Notes under the pieces: generated by a model
Databases searched by the model: none
The model's input: the letters and a program-made list of their open reading frames with translations, nothing else
Told to the model about the DNA's origin: nothing
Translations under genes and position numbers: made by a program
Origin: Peptoniphilus genitalis
Lineage (GTDB): Bacteria > Bacillota > Clostridia > Tissierellales > Peptoniphilaceae
Reading direction: 5' to 3'
NCBI RefSeq assembly: GCF_023614525.1
Contig: NZ_CP097885.1
Span: 1,548,501 to 1,612,500, forward strand
DNA: 64,000 bases
In this document: in pieces, positions 25,015 through 34,535 of the stretch
How positions within the stretch are numbered: the first letter of the stretch is position 1
Layout: each line of letters starts with the position of its first letter

Positions 25015-26130
25015 ATGGAGCAAAATATCTATTTAGATAAGGAGCGCCTGGAAAATTCCAAGCTTACTACTAAGTCTCTTGGCGAATCTCTTGAGATTGA
25101 TTCTCTTAAGGAGAAAGTTGTTGAGCTAAACAAAAAACAAATGGAACCAGGTTTTTGGGACGACAATGATAGCGCTCAAAAAGTTATACGTGAAACTAAT
25201 TCATACCAAAGAAAGATAGATCAATACGACAAGTTAATTGACTTGATTACTGACGCAGAGGACCTTATTGCCCTTATGGAAATCGAGGATGACTACTCTT
25301 CTTACTCTGACTTCCAAGATCTCGTTGATGAGATTGAAAAGGACACTGCTGAATTTAAATTAAATACTTTATTAAATGGCGAGTACGATTCTCACGATGC
25401 AATTCTTTCCATCCACGCTGGTGCTGGTGGAACTGAGGCACAAGATTGGGCTAGCATGCTTCTAAGGATGTACACTAGGTACGCTGAGAACAAGGGCTTC
25501 AAGGTTGAAACTCTTGACCTCTTAAAGGAAGATGAGGCTGGCATTAAGTCTGTTACTCTTAAAATTTCTGGAGACAATGCCTATGGTTACCTCAAAGGAG
25601 AAAAGGGAGTTCACAGACTTGTTAGGATTTCGCCTTTTGACTCCAATAAGAGAAGACACACTTCCTTCTCATCTGTGGATGTCTTCCCAGAAATTGATGA
25701 CGACACAGAAGTTGAAATCAAGGATGAAGAGTTAAAGATTGACACTTACAGGTCATCTGGTGCCGGTGGACAACACGTTAACACTACTGACTCAGCTGTT
25801 AGAATCACTCACATTCCTACAGGCATTGTAGTTCAATGTCAAAATGAACGTAGCCAGATTCAAAACAGGGAAAAGGCAATGAACATGTTAAAGGCAAAAC
25901 TTGTTGCCCTTGCTGAAGAAGAAAAGAAGGAAAAAATCGAGGACCTTCAAGGTAACTATTCACAAATTGCTTGGGGTTCACAAATTAGGTCTTATGTATT
26001 CCAACCTTACACTATGGTCAAGGACCACAGGACTAATGTAGATGTTGGTGACGTGGAAAAGGTAATGGACGGGGATTTAGATATCTTTATTAACGCCTAC
26101 TTACAAGATAAGGCGACTGGAGAAAGCTGA
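25015..26130 (+). CDS. prfB: Peptide chain release factor 2
   Basis: 371 aa; releases peptides at UGA and UAA. The anticodon-like tripeptide is SPF (RISPFDSNKRRH) and the catalytic GGQ is in SSGAGGQHVNTTDSAVR. Unlike most bacterial prfB genes it is one continuous frame: at the usual frameshift position (SLGESLEIDSL) the DNA reads CTTGAG instead of CTT-TGA-C, so the autoregulatory frameshift is absent. AGGAGG before ATG. pyrF follows after 7 nt. Confidence 0.97.
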   Translation: MEQNIYLDKERLENSKLTTKSLGESLEIDSLKEKVVELNKKQMEPGFWDDNDSAQKVIRETNSYQRKIDQYDKLIDLITDAEDLIALMEIEDDYSSYSDFQDLVDEIEKDTAEFKLNTLLNGEYDSHDAILSIHAGAGGTEAQDWASMLLRMYTRYAENKGFKVETLDLLKEDEAGIKSVTLKISGDNAYGYLKGEKGVHRLVRISPFDSNKRRHTSFSSVDVFPEIDDDTEVEIKDEELKIDTYRSSGAGGQHVNTTDSAVRITHIPTGIVVQCQNERSQIQNREKAMNMLKAKLVALAEEEKKEKIEDLQGNYSQIAWGSQIRSYVFQPYTMVKDHRTNVDVGDVEKVMDGDLDIFINAYLQDKATGES

Positions 26131-26137
26131 GGTTAAT

Positions 26138-26842
26138 ATGGCAAAGGATGTAATTATTGCACTAGATTTTCCAAGTGGAGATAAGGCTCTTGATTTTTTA
26201 AAGGTCTTTAAGGATGAAAAAGTCTATGTAAAGGTTGGGATGGAACTTTTCTACAAGGAAGGTCCAAGTATTATTAGGGAAATTAAAAAGCTTGGTCACA
26301 AGATTTTCTTGGATTTAAAAATTCACGACATTCCAAACACTTGTAAGGGAGCCACAAATTCCCTTATTGCTCTTGATGTTGACATGATTAATTACCACAT
26401 TGCTGGGGGCAAGAAGATGTTAAGCGATGCCAGCGAAATTGTTAAAAAGGAAAAGAGCGACCTTATTACTCTTGGGGTTACTATGCTTACTTCTACTGAT
26501 GAAGATGTCATGCACAGGGAACTTCAAATTGACAAGGACAAGTCCCTTGATGAGGTTGTTCTTGCCTATGCAAATATTGCTAAGGAAGCCAACCTAAGTG
26601 GTATTGTTTGTTCTGCCCTTGAAGTGCCAAAGATTAAGGAAAACTTGGGCAAGGACTTTATAACAGTTACTCCAGGTATCAGGAAGGTAAAAAATACTGA
26701 TGACCAAAAGAGGGTTGTAACTCCTAGCGAGGCAAGGGAGCTTGGTTCTGACTACATTGTTGTGGGAAGACCAATCACTAAGGCAGAAGACCCACTAAAG
26801 GAATATAGAGAAATCAAAAAAGACTTTTTAGGAGGAAAATAA
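26138..26842 (+). CDS. pyrF: Orotidine 5'-phosphate decarboxylase
   Basis: 234 aa, TIM-barrel type 1 enzyme making UMP from OMP. The catalytic Asp-Lys block is IFLDLKIHDIPNTCKGA, with the phosphate-binding C-terminal GSDYIVVGRPITKA. Its stop overlaps the pyrE start by one base, giving the last two steps of UMP synthesis as a pair. The rest of the pyr pathway is not in this window, and no PyrR attenuator is evident upstream. Confidence 0.96.
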   Translation: MAKDVIIALDFPSGDKALDFLKVFKDEKVYVKVGMELFYKEGPSIIREIKKLGHKIFLDLKIHDIPNTCKGATNSLIALDVDMINYHIAGGKKMLSDASEIVKKEKSDLITLGVTMLTSTDEDVMHRELQIDKDKSLDEVVLAYANIAKEANLSGIVCSALEVPKIKENLGKDFITVTPGIRKVKNTDDQKRVVTPSEARELGSDYIVVGRPITKAEDPLKEYREIKKDFLGGK

Positions 26843-27471
26843 TGCGAGAAATTGCAAAGATTTTATTAAAATTAAAGGCTGTTACTCTTTCGCCAGAAGA
26901 TCCTTACACTTGGGCATCTGGCATAAAATCTCCAATCTACTGCGACAACAGGCTAACTCTTTCTTATCCAGAAGATAGAAGCACAGTAGAAAAGGGTCTA
27001 GTTGATTTAATTAAGGATCAATATCCAGAAGTTCAATATATTATGGGGACTGCAACAGCAGGTATCCCTCACGCAGCTATTATTGCCGATAAGATGGGTC
27101 TTCCTATGGGCTTTGTAAGATCTTCCAACAAGGACCACGGCAAGCAAAATAAAATTGAAGGTGCAAAAATTGAAGGAGCAAAAGTTGTAGTTATCGAAGA
27201 CTTATTCTCAACTGGTGGCTCATCAATTGAAGCTGCAAAGGCCCTTGAAGAAGTAGGTTATGAAGTCCTTGGCATCGTGAGTATCTTCACTTATAATATG
27301 AAAAATGCTGAAGAAAACTTTAAGGAAGCTGGCTTTAAACACCACTCACTTACAAACTTTGATGAATTAATAGAAGTTGCACATGAAATGGACTATATAA
27401 AAGAAAGTGAAATCGAAAAGTTAAAATTATTTAGGGACAATCCAAAGGATTCTTCCTGGATGAATGCATAA
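26842..27471 (+). CDS. pyrE: Orotate phosphoribosyltransferase
   Basis: 209 aa; makes OMP from orotate and PRPP. The PRPP loop is VVVIEDLFSTGGSSIEA (about 114-130). The N-terminal ALxSPYTW-like segment reads TLSPEDPYTWASGIKSPIYCDNR and the flexible loop RSSNKDHGKQNKIEG. It overlaps pyrF and has GGAGG upstream. Length is typical. Confidence 0.96.
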   Translation: MREIAKILLKLKAVTLSPEDPYTWASGIKSPIYCDNRLTLSYPEDRSTVEKGLVDLIKDQYPEVQYIMGTATAGIPHAAIIADKMGLPMGFVRSSNKDHGKQNKIEGAKIEGAKVVVIEDLFSTGGSSIEAAKALEEVGYEVLGIVSIFTYNMKNAEENFKEAGFKHHSLTNFDELIEVAHEMDYIKESEIEKLKLFRDNPKDSSWMNA

Positions 27472-27533
27472 TTCTCTTTTTGGGTAAAGAAGACAAGTAA
27501 GGGAAATGCAAATTTTAACTTAGGGGGAGAAAT

Positions 27534-27914
27534 TTGAATTATTATAGAACTTTGAGAAAGCTATGGCCCTATGCTAACCAAGTTTTTAAGAATAAAGATA
27601 GACTTAATAGGGTGATTCATGAGTCTACAGCCACTACAAGTAAAGTGGATTTATTTAAAAAGATTTCACGTGAGCTCATGCTTGCACTTGGTCTTGTTAT
27701 GGATTATTCCAAAGGTAATTATAGGGGAGTAAAAAAGAAAGACATAATCTTAATTGTGGCAGGATTTTTATATCTTTTAAACCCCGCAGATATAATTCCT
27801 GACTTTGTTTTGTTCTTTGGATTCTTTGACGACTTAAGCGTTCTAACTTATATAGTTAAAAAGTTAGACAAGGAATTGGAAAAGTATGATGTCTGGAAAA
27901 ATTCTAGAGAGTGA
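27534..27914 (+). CDS. YkvA-family membrane protein (DUF1232)
   Basis: 126 aa from TTG 27534, with GGGGGAGA upstream. The DUF1232 core is clear: KDIILIVAGFLYLLNPADIIPDFVLFFGFFDDLSVL, a hydrophobic hairpin with the conserved NPxDxIPD and DD motifs. Function is unknown; a membrane location is likely. The mpg gene starts inside its 3' end. Confidence 0.88.
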   Translation: MNYYRTLRKLWPYANQVFKNKDRLNRVIHESTATTSKVDLFKKISRELMLALGLVMDYSKGNYRGVKKKDIILIVAGFLYLLNPADIIPDFVLFFGFFDDLSVLTYIVKKLDKELEKYDVWKNSRE

Positions 27915-28506
27915 TTTTTTTAAGAGAGACACAGTTGAAGTTGCAAAATCTTTAATAGGCAAGAAAATTATCAGAAATATTTCTGGTAATTTTTTCTGTG
28001 CAAAAATAGTTGAGACTGAGGCCTATCTTGGACTTGAGGACAGGGCATGTCACTCCTATGGAGGAAAAATAACTGAAAGGAACAAGACACTTTATCTTCC
28101 TGGTGGTCATATCTACGTTTACTTGATCTATGGGATGTACGACCTCTTAAATATTGTGACAAGGGACGAGGACCATCCAGAGGCTGTATTAATTCGTGGA
28201 GTTGAGCCTCTTGACAACTTAGATGGGATTGCAAAAAATCGCTTTGGCAAGTCCTATGAAGAACTCTCAAACTATCAAAGAAAAAATTTGACCAATGGAC
28301 CAGGCAAGTTATCCAAAGGACTTGCTATTGATAGGTCCCTTAATGGAAGGATTTTGTCAGAGGACTATCTCTACATAGGAGAGGGAGAAGATGTTCCTGA
28401 AAGAGACCTTGTAATCACTAAGAGAATTGGAATTGATTACGCAGGCGAGGATGCAAAGCTTCCCTTGAGGTTTTATCTTAGAGACAACCCCTATGTATCT
28501 CAATAA
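27886..28506 (+). CDS. mpg: 3-methyladenine DNA glycosylase (AAG/MPG family)
   Basis: 206 aa; removes alkylated or deaminated purines. Family motifs: KIVETEAYLGLEDRACHSYGGKITERN with the catalytic Glu, HIYVYLIYGMYDLLNIV, and NGPGKLSKGLAID. It overlaps the YkvA gene by 29 nt. Two adjacent ATGs (27886, 27889) are possible starts. The AAG fold is distinct from the HhH AlkA family. Confidence 0.93.
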   Translation: MMSGKILESDFFKRDTVEVAKSLIGKKIIRNISGNFFCAKIVETEAYLGLEDRACHSYGGKITERNKTLYLPGGHIYVYLIYGMYDLLNIVTRDEDHPEAVLIRGVEPLDNLDGIAKNRFGKSYEELSNYQRKNLTNGPGKLSKGLAIDRSLNGRILSEDYLYIGEGEDVPERDLVITKRIGIDYAGEDAKLPLRFYLRDNPYVSQ

Positions 28507-28563
28507 ATGATATAGATTTTTGTTAAGTTATCCTTTATAATAGGTTAACATAAAGGTGATAAT

Positions 28564-29388
28564 ATGATTAGTATAAAAAATTTGTCTTTTAAGTACGACT
28601 ACGAAGATGAAAATGCAATTCAGATTTTAAAAGATATAAATTTAGAAATAAAAGAGGGCGAGTTTGTTGCCTTGCTAGGTCACAATGGGTCTGGCAAGTC
28701 TACCCTTGCCAAGTTAATAAATGGTCTCCTCTTGCCAGGCCAGGGCGACGTCCTTGTTGATGGAATTAACACCAAGAGCGAGGAAGAAATCTGGGACATA
28801 AGAAGGACTGCAGGTATGGTTTTTCAAAATCCTGACAACCAATTAGTTGCGACAATTGTTGAAGATGAAGTTGCCTTTGGACCAGAAAATATGGGCGTAG
28901 AACCCAGTGAAATAAGAAGAAGAGTTGATAGAGCCTTAGAAGATGTTGGGATGGCAGACTACAAGAAGAATGCGCCCCACCTTCTTTCTGGTGGACAAAA
29001 GCAAAGAGTAGCTATAGCTGGCATCCTTGCCATGTCTCCTAAGTATATAATTCTTGATGAGCCAACTGCCATGCTTGACCCAAGCGGCAGGAGGGAAGTA
29101 ATGGATACCCTTATTAAGCTCAACAAAGAGGAAGGCAAGACAATTATTTTAATAACCCACTACATGGAAGAGGCTGCCATAAGCGACAGGGTTGTAGTAA
29201 TGGAAGATGGCAGCATGGTCCTAAGTGGTACTCCAAGAGAAGTATTTTCTCAAGTTGATAAGATTAAGGGACTGGGCCTAGATGTTCCCCAAGTAACAGA
29301 ACTTGCCTACGAACTCAAGAAAGATGGACTAGAAATTTCTACGGAAGTTTTAAATATAGAAGAAATGGTGAAGGAAATATGTCACTAA
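28564..29388 (+). CDS. ecfA1: Energy-coupling factor transporter ATPase EcfA1
   Basis: A 274-aa ABC ATPase of the shared ECF module, which powers vitamin-binding S components. Walker [14 protein letters not shown]-loop [20 protein letters not shown], signature [14 protein letters not shown], Walker [13 protein letters not shown], switch His [14 protein letters not shown] at 28536-28541 is a weak promoter candidate. The start overlaps nothing upstream; its 3' end overlaps ecfA2 by 10 nt. Confidence 0.96.
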   Translation: MISIKNLSFKYDYEDENAIQILKDINLEIKEGEFVALLGHNGSGKSTLAKLINGLLLPGQGDVLVDGINTKSEEEIWDIRRTAGMVFQNPDNQLVATIVEDEVAFGPENMGVEPSEIRRRVDRALEDVGMADYKKNAPHLLSGGQKQRVAIAGILAMSPKYIILDEPTAMLDPSGRREVMDTLIKLNKEEGKTIILITHYMEEAAISDRVVVMEDGSMVLSGTPREVFSQVDKIKGLGLDVPQVTELAYELKKDGLEISTEVLNIEEMVKEICH

Positions 29389-30245
29389 TAGAAATTAACA
29401 ACTTAAGTCATATCTATAGCCCAGGCCTTCCCTTTGAGAAAAAGGCTGTGGATGACATAAGCCTAAAGATAGAAGAGAATGAATTTATTGGCCTTATTGG
29501 GCACACAGGTTCAGGCAAGTCAACTTTCATCCAACATCTTAATGGACTTCTAAAGCCATCATCAGGTGAAATAATTATTGATGGAACTAGGGTGGATAAG
29601 TCAGGATCAAACTTAACTGACTTGAGGAAAAAAGTCGGTCTAGTCTTCCAATATCCAGAGTATCAACTTTTTGAAGAAACCATTGAAAGGGATATTGCCT
29701 TTGGACCAAGAAACTTAGACATAAGTGAAGAAGAAGTCCAAGAAAGAGTCAAGGCTTCTATGGAGTCCGTTGGTCTCGATTACGAAACCTATAAGGACAA
29801 GTCACCCTTTGAACTTTCTGGTGGACTCAAGAGAAGGGTAGCCATAGCAGGTGTCCTTGCCATGGAGCCCAAGGTTTTAATTTTAGATGAGCCAACAGCA
29901 GGTCTTGACCCAAGAGGTCGTGACGAAATCCTAAGTGAAATAAAAAGTATTCACGAAAATAGAAAGATCACAGTAATTTTAGTTTCCCACTCCATGGAGG
30001 ACGTGGCAAAAATTGCTGAGAGAATTATTGTCTTCGACAAGGGAAAGGTCTTTTTAGATGGAGAGCCAAGGGAAATCTTTAGAAATGAAGACAAGCTACT
30101 TGGAGTTGGACTTGGCATTCCACAAATCACATCTCTTATGAGGACTTTAAAGAAGAAGGGTCTGGACATCAACGAAGATGCTATCACTGTGGAAGAGGCC
30201 AAGGAGTCTCTAAAAAAATATTTGAGAGGTGCTTCTAATGTTTAA
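29379..30245 (+). CDS. ecfA2: Energy-coupling factor transporter ATPase EcfA2
   Basis: A 288-aa partner ATPase. Walker [14 protein letters not shown]-loop [20 protein letters not shown], Walker [19 protein letters not shown], switch His VSHSMED. The signature reads [15 protein letters not shown]: the usual Gln of LSGGQ is Leu. It overlaps ecfA1 (10 nt) and ecfT (8 nt), so the three subunits are translationally coupled. Confidence 0.96.
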   Translation: MSLIEINNLSHIYSPGLPFEKKAVDDISLKIEENEFIGLIGHTGSGKSTFIQHLNGLLKPSSGEIIIDGTRVDKSGSNLTDLRKKVGLVFQYPEYQLFEETIERDIAFGPRNLDISEEEVQERVKASMESVGLDYETYKDKSPFELSGGLKRRVAIAGVLAMEPKVLILDEPTAGLDPRGRDEILSEIKSIHENRKITVILVSHSMEDVAKIAERIIVFDKGKVFLDGEPREIFRNEDKLLGVGLGIPQITSLMRTLKKKGLDINEDAITVEEAKESLKKYLRGASNV

Positions 30246-31035
30246 AGATATAACAATTGGCCAATATTTTCCTGGCGAAAGCGCCGTCCACAAGTATGAT
30301 CCAAAATTAAAAATGGTAACAATGATTTTATTTATATGTTCACTATTTTTTATAAAATCAGTTTTCATGTATGTGCCAGTAGTCTTATACTTGCTCCTTA
30401 TAATATTAAATGCCAAGTTACCCCTTGGAATGGTCCTAAGGGGTCTAAAGCCACTTAAGTGGATTATCCTCGTTACTTTTATAATTAATTTGTTTTTCAC
30501 ACCAGGGGACCCAATTTACACTTTTAAATTTTTGAAAATCTCTCAAGAGGGAATGGACCTTGCAGTCTTCATGGGTATTAGACTTGTCCTCTTAGTTCTT
30601 GGAACAAGTTTATTAACTTACACAACTTCTCCAATTGAATTAACTGATGGGATTGAATCACTTTTGAGGCCCTTTAGGAAGATTGGAGTGCCAAGTCACG
30701 AGATCGCCATGATGATGACAATTGCCCTTAGGTTTATCCCGACCCTTATAGAAGAGACTGATAAGATTATGAAGGCTCAAATGGCAAGAGGGGCAGACTT
30801 TGAATCGGGAAATATTATTAAACGTGCAAAGAATTTAGTTCCACTTCTTGTGCCACTTTTTATTAACTCCTTTAGGAGGGCAGAAGAACTTGCCACTGCC
30901 ATGGAAGCAAGATGCTACAGGGGTGGAGATGGAAGGACTAAGATGAATGCTTCGAAGATTGTGGGTAAGGATGTGCTAATTTTTCTTGGCAACCTAATCT
31001 TCTTTGGAATAATAGTTGTGGTTTCTAAGCTATGA
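30238..31035 (+). CDS. ecfT: Energy-coupling factor transporter transmembrane protein EcfT
   Basis: 265 aa from ATG 30238 (GAGAGGTG upstream; an in-frame GTG at 30229 lies in that site). Several membrane helices and the two cytoplasmic coupling motifs: Ala-Arg-Gly in [13 protein letters not shown] and Ala-Arg-Cys in [14 protein letters not shown]. It scaffolds the ATPases and swaps S components. It overlaps truA by 4 nt. Confidence 0.96.
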   Translation: MFKDITIGQYFPGESAVHKYDPKLKMVTMILFICSLFFIKSVFMYVPVVLYLLLIILNAKLPLGMVLRGLKPLKWIILVTFIINLFFTPGDPIYTFKFLKISQEGMDLAVFMGIRLVLLVLGTSLLTYTTSPIELTDGIESLLRPFRKIGVPSHEIAMMMTIALRFIPTLIEETDKIMKAQMARGADFESGNIIKRAKNLVPLLVPLFINSFRRAEELATAMEARCYRGGDGRTKMNASKIVGKDVLIFLGNLIFFGIIVVVSKL

Positions 31036-31766
31036 AAAATATTTTAATAAAAATAAATTACGACGGGACTAACTTTCACGGCTTTCAACTTCAACCAAAT
31101 GATAGGACTGTGGGAGGAGAACTAAATCTTGGAATAGAAAAAACTGTCAAACACCCAGTGAAAATTTTTTACGCAGGTAGAACTGACAGGGGAGTTCACG
31201 CTGAGGGGCAATATGCAAATTTTTATTCCGACACTACAATTGACATCGGAAATCTCCCCAAGGTTTTAAATTTTAACCTGCCAGAAGATGTCTCAGTTGT
31301 TGATGCCAAATATGTTCCCGATGATTTCCACGCAAGATTCGATGCAAAGCTAAAAAAGTATCGCTATGTGGTTTACAGGTCGAGGTACAGGCATGCTCTC
31401 TTACGCAATCGTGCCTATGAATATCCCTATGATGTTGACCCAGCTAGGATGAGGGAGGCACTTGCATCTTTAATAGGAGAGCACGACTTTAATTCCTTTA
31501 TGGGACGAGGTGCCATAGTCAAAGACTCCATTAGGACCATTGAGCGAATTGATGTAATTGAAGATGGAGACTTTTTGTATTTTGACTTTGTGGCAAAGAG
31601 CTTTTTAAAAAACATGATAAGAATTGTAACGGGAACTGTCCTTGAGATAGGACGGGGCCAGAGAGAAATTGAATATATGAAGGAAGCCTTGGAGAAAAAA
31701 TCTCGCAAGGCCGCTGGACCAACAGCACCTGCCTGCGGACTATACTTGTTAGATGTCAAGTATTAG
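31032..31766 (+). CDS. truA: tRNA pseudouridine(38-40) synthase
   Basis: 244 aa. The catalytic Asp is in AGRTDRGVHAEGQ, with the conserved YDGTNFHGFQ at the N-terminus and RFDAKLKKYRYV. It modifies the tRNA anticodon stem. ecfA1-ecfA2-ecfT-truA is a common Firmicute order, but rplM-rpsI, which often follow, are absent. Only a weak hairpin with a T-run (about 31768-31786) marks the end. Confidence 0.96.
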   Translation: MKNILIKINYDGTNFHGFQLQPNDRTVGGELNLGIEKTVKHPVKIFYAGRTDRGVHAEGQYANFYSDTTIDIGNLPKVLNFNLPEDVSVVDAKYVPDDFHARFDAKLKKYRYVVYRSRYRHALLRNRAYEYPYDVDPARMREALASLIGEHDFNSFMGRGAIVKDSIRTIERIDVIEDGDFLYFDFVAKSFLKNMIRIVTGTVLEIGRGQREIEYMKEALEKKSRKAAGPTAPACGLYLLDVKY

Positions 31767-31789
31767 GTCCTCGGGCTTTTTTTATTTTT

Positions 31790-31915
31790 ATGACCTTGTA
31801 GAGTTTAATTCCTTTATAAAGATTTATGACTTGATATTTTCTTACAACTTCATAAGCTTTCACGACTTTATAAATTTTTACAAAGTCATAAAGATCTATG
31901 GCTTAATCCTTTCTC
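31790..31915. repeat. 18-nt-period degenerate array D
   Basis: Seven units in exact 18-nt register, starts 31790 to 31898. Most read as the reverse complement of the array A consensus (ATGACTTGATATTTTCTT, ACGACTTTATAAATTTTT). It lies between truA and the yqhY promoter; nothing else is seen in that gap. Confidence 0.75.
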
Positions 31916-32019
31916 AAAAAGCTAGGGTTTTCTATTAAGTCACAATAAATTAATTTTTTATTCACAGACAATTATACTTTTAAATATCTTATTAAAAAAG
32001 TCATGCAAAGTGCAATAAA

Positions 32020-32048
32020 TTGATAATATGAGAAGTATTTGGTATAAT
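32020..32048 (+). promoter_or_regulatory. Promoter of the yqhY-nusB operon
   Basis: TTGATA (32020-32025), a 17-nt spacer and TATAAT (32043-32048). It may drive the long operon that runs on to the FAD oxidoreductase near 44.8 kb. Confidence 0.85.
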
Positions 32049-32075
32049 TATTTTAGTTAATTTGGAGGTGTAATA

Positions 32076-32462
32076 GTGGATAATAAATATCTTGTTAATG
32101 GTAATGAGGCAGAGGGTAAAGTTAAGATTTCTGAAGATGTTATCGCTACAGTTGCATCAGTTGCAGCTGAAAGTGTTGACGGCGTTGTTAAGGTTGGATC
32201 TAACTTCAAGTCTCAAGTTACTGACATTTTAAATACAAAAAATTTCAATAGGGGCGTCAGAGTTAATATTGGCGAAAGAGAAACTATTGTAGATGTATAT
32301 ATTACTATTGAATATGGAATAAAAATTGTTGAAGTATCTGAAAAGGTGCAAGAAGAAGTTAAAGAAGCTATTGAAAATATGACAGACTTTGATGTTGTAG
32401 AAGTGAATGTTCACATCTCCGGCATTGCTGTAAAAAATTCTGAAAAGACTGTTGTCAAATGA
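32076..32462 (+). CDS. yqhY: Asp23/Gls24-family protein YqhY
   Basis: 128 aa from GTG 32076 with GGAGGTG upstream. Asp23-family features: GKVKISEDVIATVASVAAESVDGV near the start, an ITIEYGIKI strand and VNVHISGIAV at the end. YqhY homologues sit beside the acetyl-CoA carboxylase or nusB genes in Firmicutes and influence lipid or envelope homeostasis, by a mechanism not settled. The 3' end overlaps nusB by 4 nt. Confidence 0.93.
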   Translation: MDNKYLVNGNEAEGKVKISEDVIATVASVAAESVDGVVKVGSNFKSQVTDILNTKNFNRGVRVNIGERETIVDVYITIEYGIKIVEVSEKVQEEVKEAIENMTDFDVVEVNVHISGIAVKNSEKTVVK

Positions 32463-32857
32463 GTAGGAAGAGAGCAAGAATAGGGGCCATGCAGGCCCTC
32501 TTCTCCATGGACGTAAATGATGACTTTTCCACTGACAAACTAGATCTTTTTATGGAAAATCATGAATTCCAAGGGGACGAAGTTGACTATATCAAGAGGA
32601 CTGTGCCAGACATTTTGGACAAGCTTGATCTAGTTGATGAGACAATAGAGAAGAATTTAAAGGGTTGGACTATGGCAAGACTTGCCAAGGTTGACAGGCA
32701 AATCCTCAGGATTGCTGTCTACGAATTTCTCTACAAGGATGATATTCCTGAAGAGGTTTCTATTAATGAAGCTGTTGAGATTGCAAGACTTTATAGTTCT
32801 GACGAAGCACCTAAATTTATAAACGGAATTTTGGGAACAATTTACAGGAGTTTTTAA
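32459..32857 (+). CDS. nusB: Transcription antitermination protein NusB
   Basis: 132 aa, all-helical. RKRARIGAMQALFSMD at the start and LRIAVYEFLYKDDIPEEVSINEAVEIARLYSSDEAPKFINGILG at the end are diagnostic. With NusE/S10 it binds boxA and supports rRNA transcription. It overlaps yqhY and lies one base before xseA, the common yqhY-nusB-xseA-xseB-ispA order. Confidence 0.96.
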   Translation: MSRKRARIGAMQALFSMDVNDDFSTDKLDLFMENHEFQGDEVDYIKRTVPDILDKLDLVDETIEKNLKGWTMARLAKVDRQILRIAVYEFLYKDDIPEEVSINEAVEIARLYSSDEAPKFINGILGTIYRSF

Positions 32858-32858
32858 T

Positions 32859-34310
32859 TTGGCAAAGTCTGCTTTTAATGTAAGTGAACTGAATAATTAC
32901 ATCAAAAAGCTAATTTCTATGGACTATATCCTAAGGGATATTAACATAACTGGAGAGATTACAAATTTAAATTTTCACAAGAATGGAAATATATATTTTT
33001 CTCTTAAGGATAAGTTTGCCCGCATTGATGCCATGGCTAGCCAAGAGGATATAAAAATTAATTTATTCGATGGCGCCAAGGTTATGGCAAAGGGAACTGT
33101 CACTTACTATGAAAGGAGTGGCAGAGTTTTTTTATATATTAGCCAAATGGACCTTGATGGCAAGGGTAACCTCTATCAGGAGTATCTGGACTTAAAGGAA
33201 AAGCTCACTAAAGAAGGACTTTTTGACCCAAGACACAAGAAGAGCCTGAAGAAGTATCCATCAAGGATTGGGCTTATTACATCAACTAGCGGTGCAGCCA
33301 TAAAGGATGTTATAAATATTTTTAGGAAGAGGAATAGGACTTGTGACATTTTAGTTTATCCAAGTCTTGTTCAGGGAGCCTATGCTGCAGAGTCTTTGAT
33401 TGCTGGTGTGAAATATTTTAACGAGGAAGAGCCAGTTGACACCATTATAATTGCTAGAGGTGGGGGAAGCTTTGAGGACCTTTTCGTTTTTAATGACGAG
33501 GGTCTTGCAAGGGAAATTTTTGCCTCAAAAATCCCAGTGATTTCTGCTGTGGGCCATGAGGTGGACTACACAATTTGCGACTTTGTGGCAGATATGAGGG
33601 CGGCAACACCAACTAATGCGGCAGAGCTTGTGACCCTTAGTGAAGATGAAATTCTTTCTGAACTTGAAAAGAAGAAGTCTCAGCTTAATAATCTAATGGA
33701 GAGAAGACTTGATTACAATCGCCTAAGACTCCTAAACTTATACAAAAACATATCTATAAAAAATCAAATCTATAAGATTAATGAAAGGACTAGGGACCTA
33801 CTAAGGGCTCATGCCCTTTTAAATTCTGCCATGAAAAAAATTATTGAGGGTCATGAGTATGATCTTCAAGAGAAAAGATTTTATTTGGGGAATTTTAAGC
33901 TCAAGGAGTCCAAAGAAATCGAAAATTATTCTTATAGGCTAAAAAATATTTCTGTAAATATAAATTCTAGGCTTAATAAGGACATTGAGATCCTAAATTT
34001 TGATAAAAAACTATTAAATTATTATTTTAAATCCTATGTTAATGACAATCATAGAAAATTTAAGCCTTTTGAAAAGTTTTTTGCCACTTACGACCTAAGT
34101 CTTAGGTTAAAGAATGAGAGAAACAGATTAAATCTCTTGAAGTTGGGACTTGATTCAGCCTTTGAAAAGATAAATAAGGTTGAAATCTTAGGAGCAGATG
34201 GTAAGAGTCTTAAGTCCGCAAGAGATGCAAGTCTTGGAGATATTATTTCTCTCAAGTTTAAGGATGGCAAGCTAGAATCCAAGGTTCAAAAGGTGGAAGT
34301 GAGGGATTAA
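32859..34310 (+). CDS. xseA: Exodeoxyribonuclease VII large subunit
   Basis: 483 aa from TTG 32859 (CAGGAG upstream). The N-terminal OB fold has VSELNNYIKKLISMDYILRDINITGEITN. The catalytic region contains GLITSTSGAAIKDV, IIIARGGGSFEDLFVFNDE and ISAVGHEVDYTICDFVADMRAATPTNAAEL. A long coiled coil (about 265-430) binds XseB. xseB starts immediately after the stop. Confidence 0.96.
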   Translation: MAKSAFNVSELNNYIKKLISMDYILRDINITGEITNLNFHKNGNIYFSLKDKFARIDAMASQEDIKINLFDGAKVMAKGTVTYYERSGRVFLYISQMDLDGKGNLYQEYLDLKEKLTKEGLFDPRHKKSLKKYPSRIGLITSTSGAAIKDVINIFRKRNRTCDILVYPSLVQGAYAAESLIAGVKYFNEEEPVDTIIIARGGGSFEDLFVFNDEGLAREIFASKIPVISAVGHEVDYTICDFVADMRAATPTNAAELVTLSEDEILSELEKKKSQLNNLMERRLDYNRLRLLNLYKNISIKNQIYKINERTRDLLRAHALLNSAMKKIIEGHEYDLQEKRFYLGNFKLKESKEIENYSYRLKNISVNINSRLNKDIEILNFDKKLLNYYFKSYVNDNHRKFKPFEKFFATYDLSLRLKNERNRLNLLKLGLDSAFEKINKVEILGADGKSLKSARDASLGDIISLKFKDGKLESKVQKVEVRD

Positions 34311-34535
34311 ATGGAAAGAGATTATGAAAGTTCCTTTAGGGAGCTTGAAAATATAATAAGGGAACTTGAGTCTAAGGACATTAGTCTTGAAGATTCCATT
34401 AAAAAATACGAAAAGGGAATTGAACTTTACAAGTACTTGAACAATACCCTAAAGGCCTATGAGGGCAAGATTAAAACTATTGCAGAAGAAAATTCTGAAT
34501 TTATTGAGGACAAAAAAGATGAGAGATTTAGATAA
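34311..34535 (+). CDS. xseB: Exodeoxyribonuclease VII small subunit
   Basis: 74 aa; SSFRELENIIRELESKDISLEDSIKKYEKGIELYK is the XseB helical hairpin. It is immediately after xseA, and its last 17 nt overlap the ispA start. It is the regulatory subunit that coats the XseA coiled coil. Confidence 0.95.
   Translation: MERDYESSFRELENIIRELESKDISLEDSIKKYEKGIELYKYLNNTLKAYEGKIKTIAEENSEFIEDKKDERFR

Noticed and set aside
31753-31938. 61-codon open frame after truA with hexapeptide repeats
   Set aside because: Same cause as in array A: it is array D translated. It begins inside the truA 3' end without a ribosome-binding site.
34459-34518. Upstream extension of ispA
   Set aside because: It overlaps xseB in another frame, and GAGGA and homology support ATG 34519.
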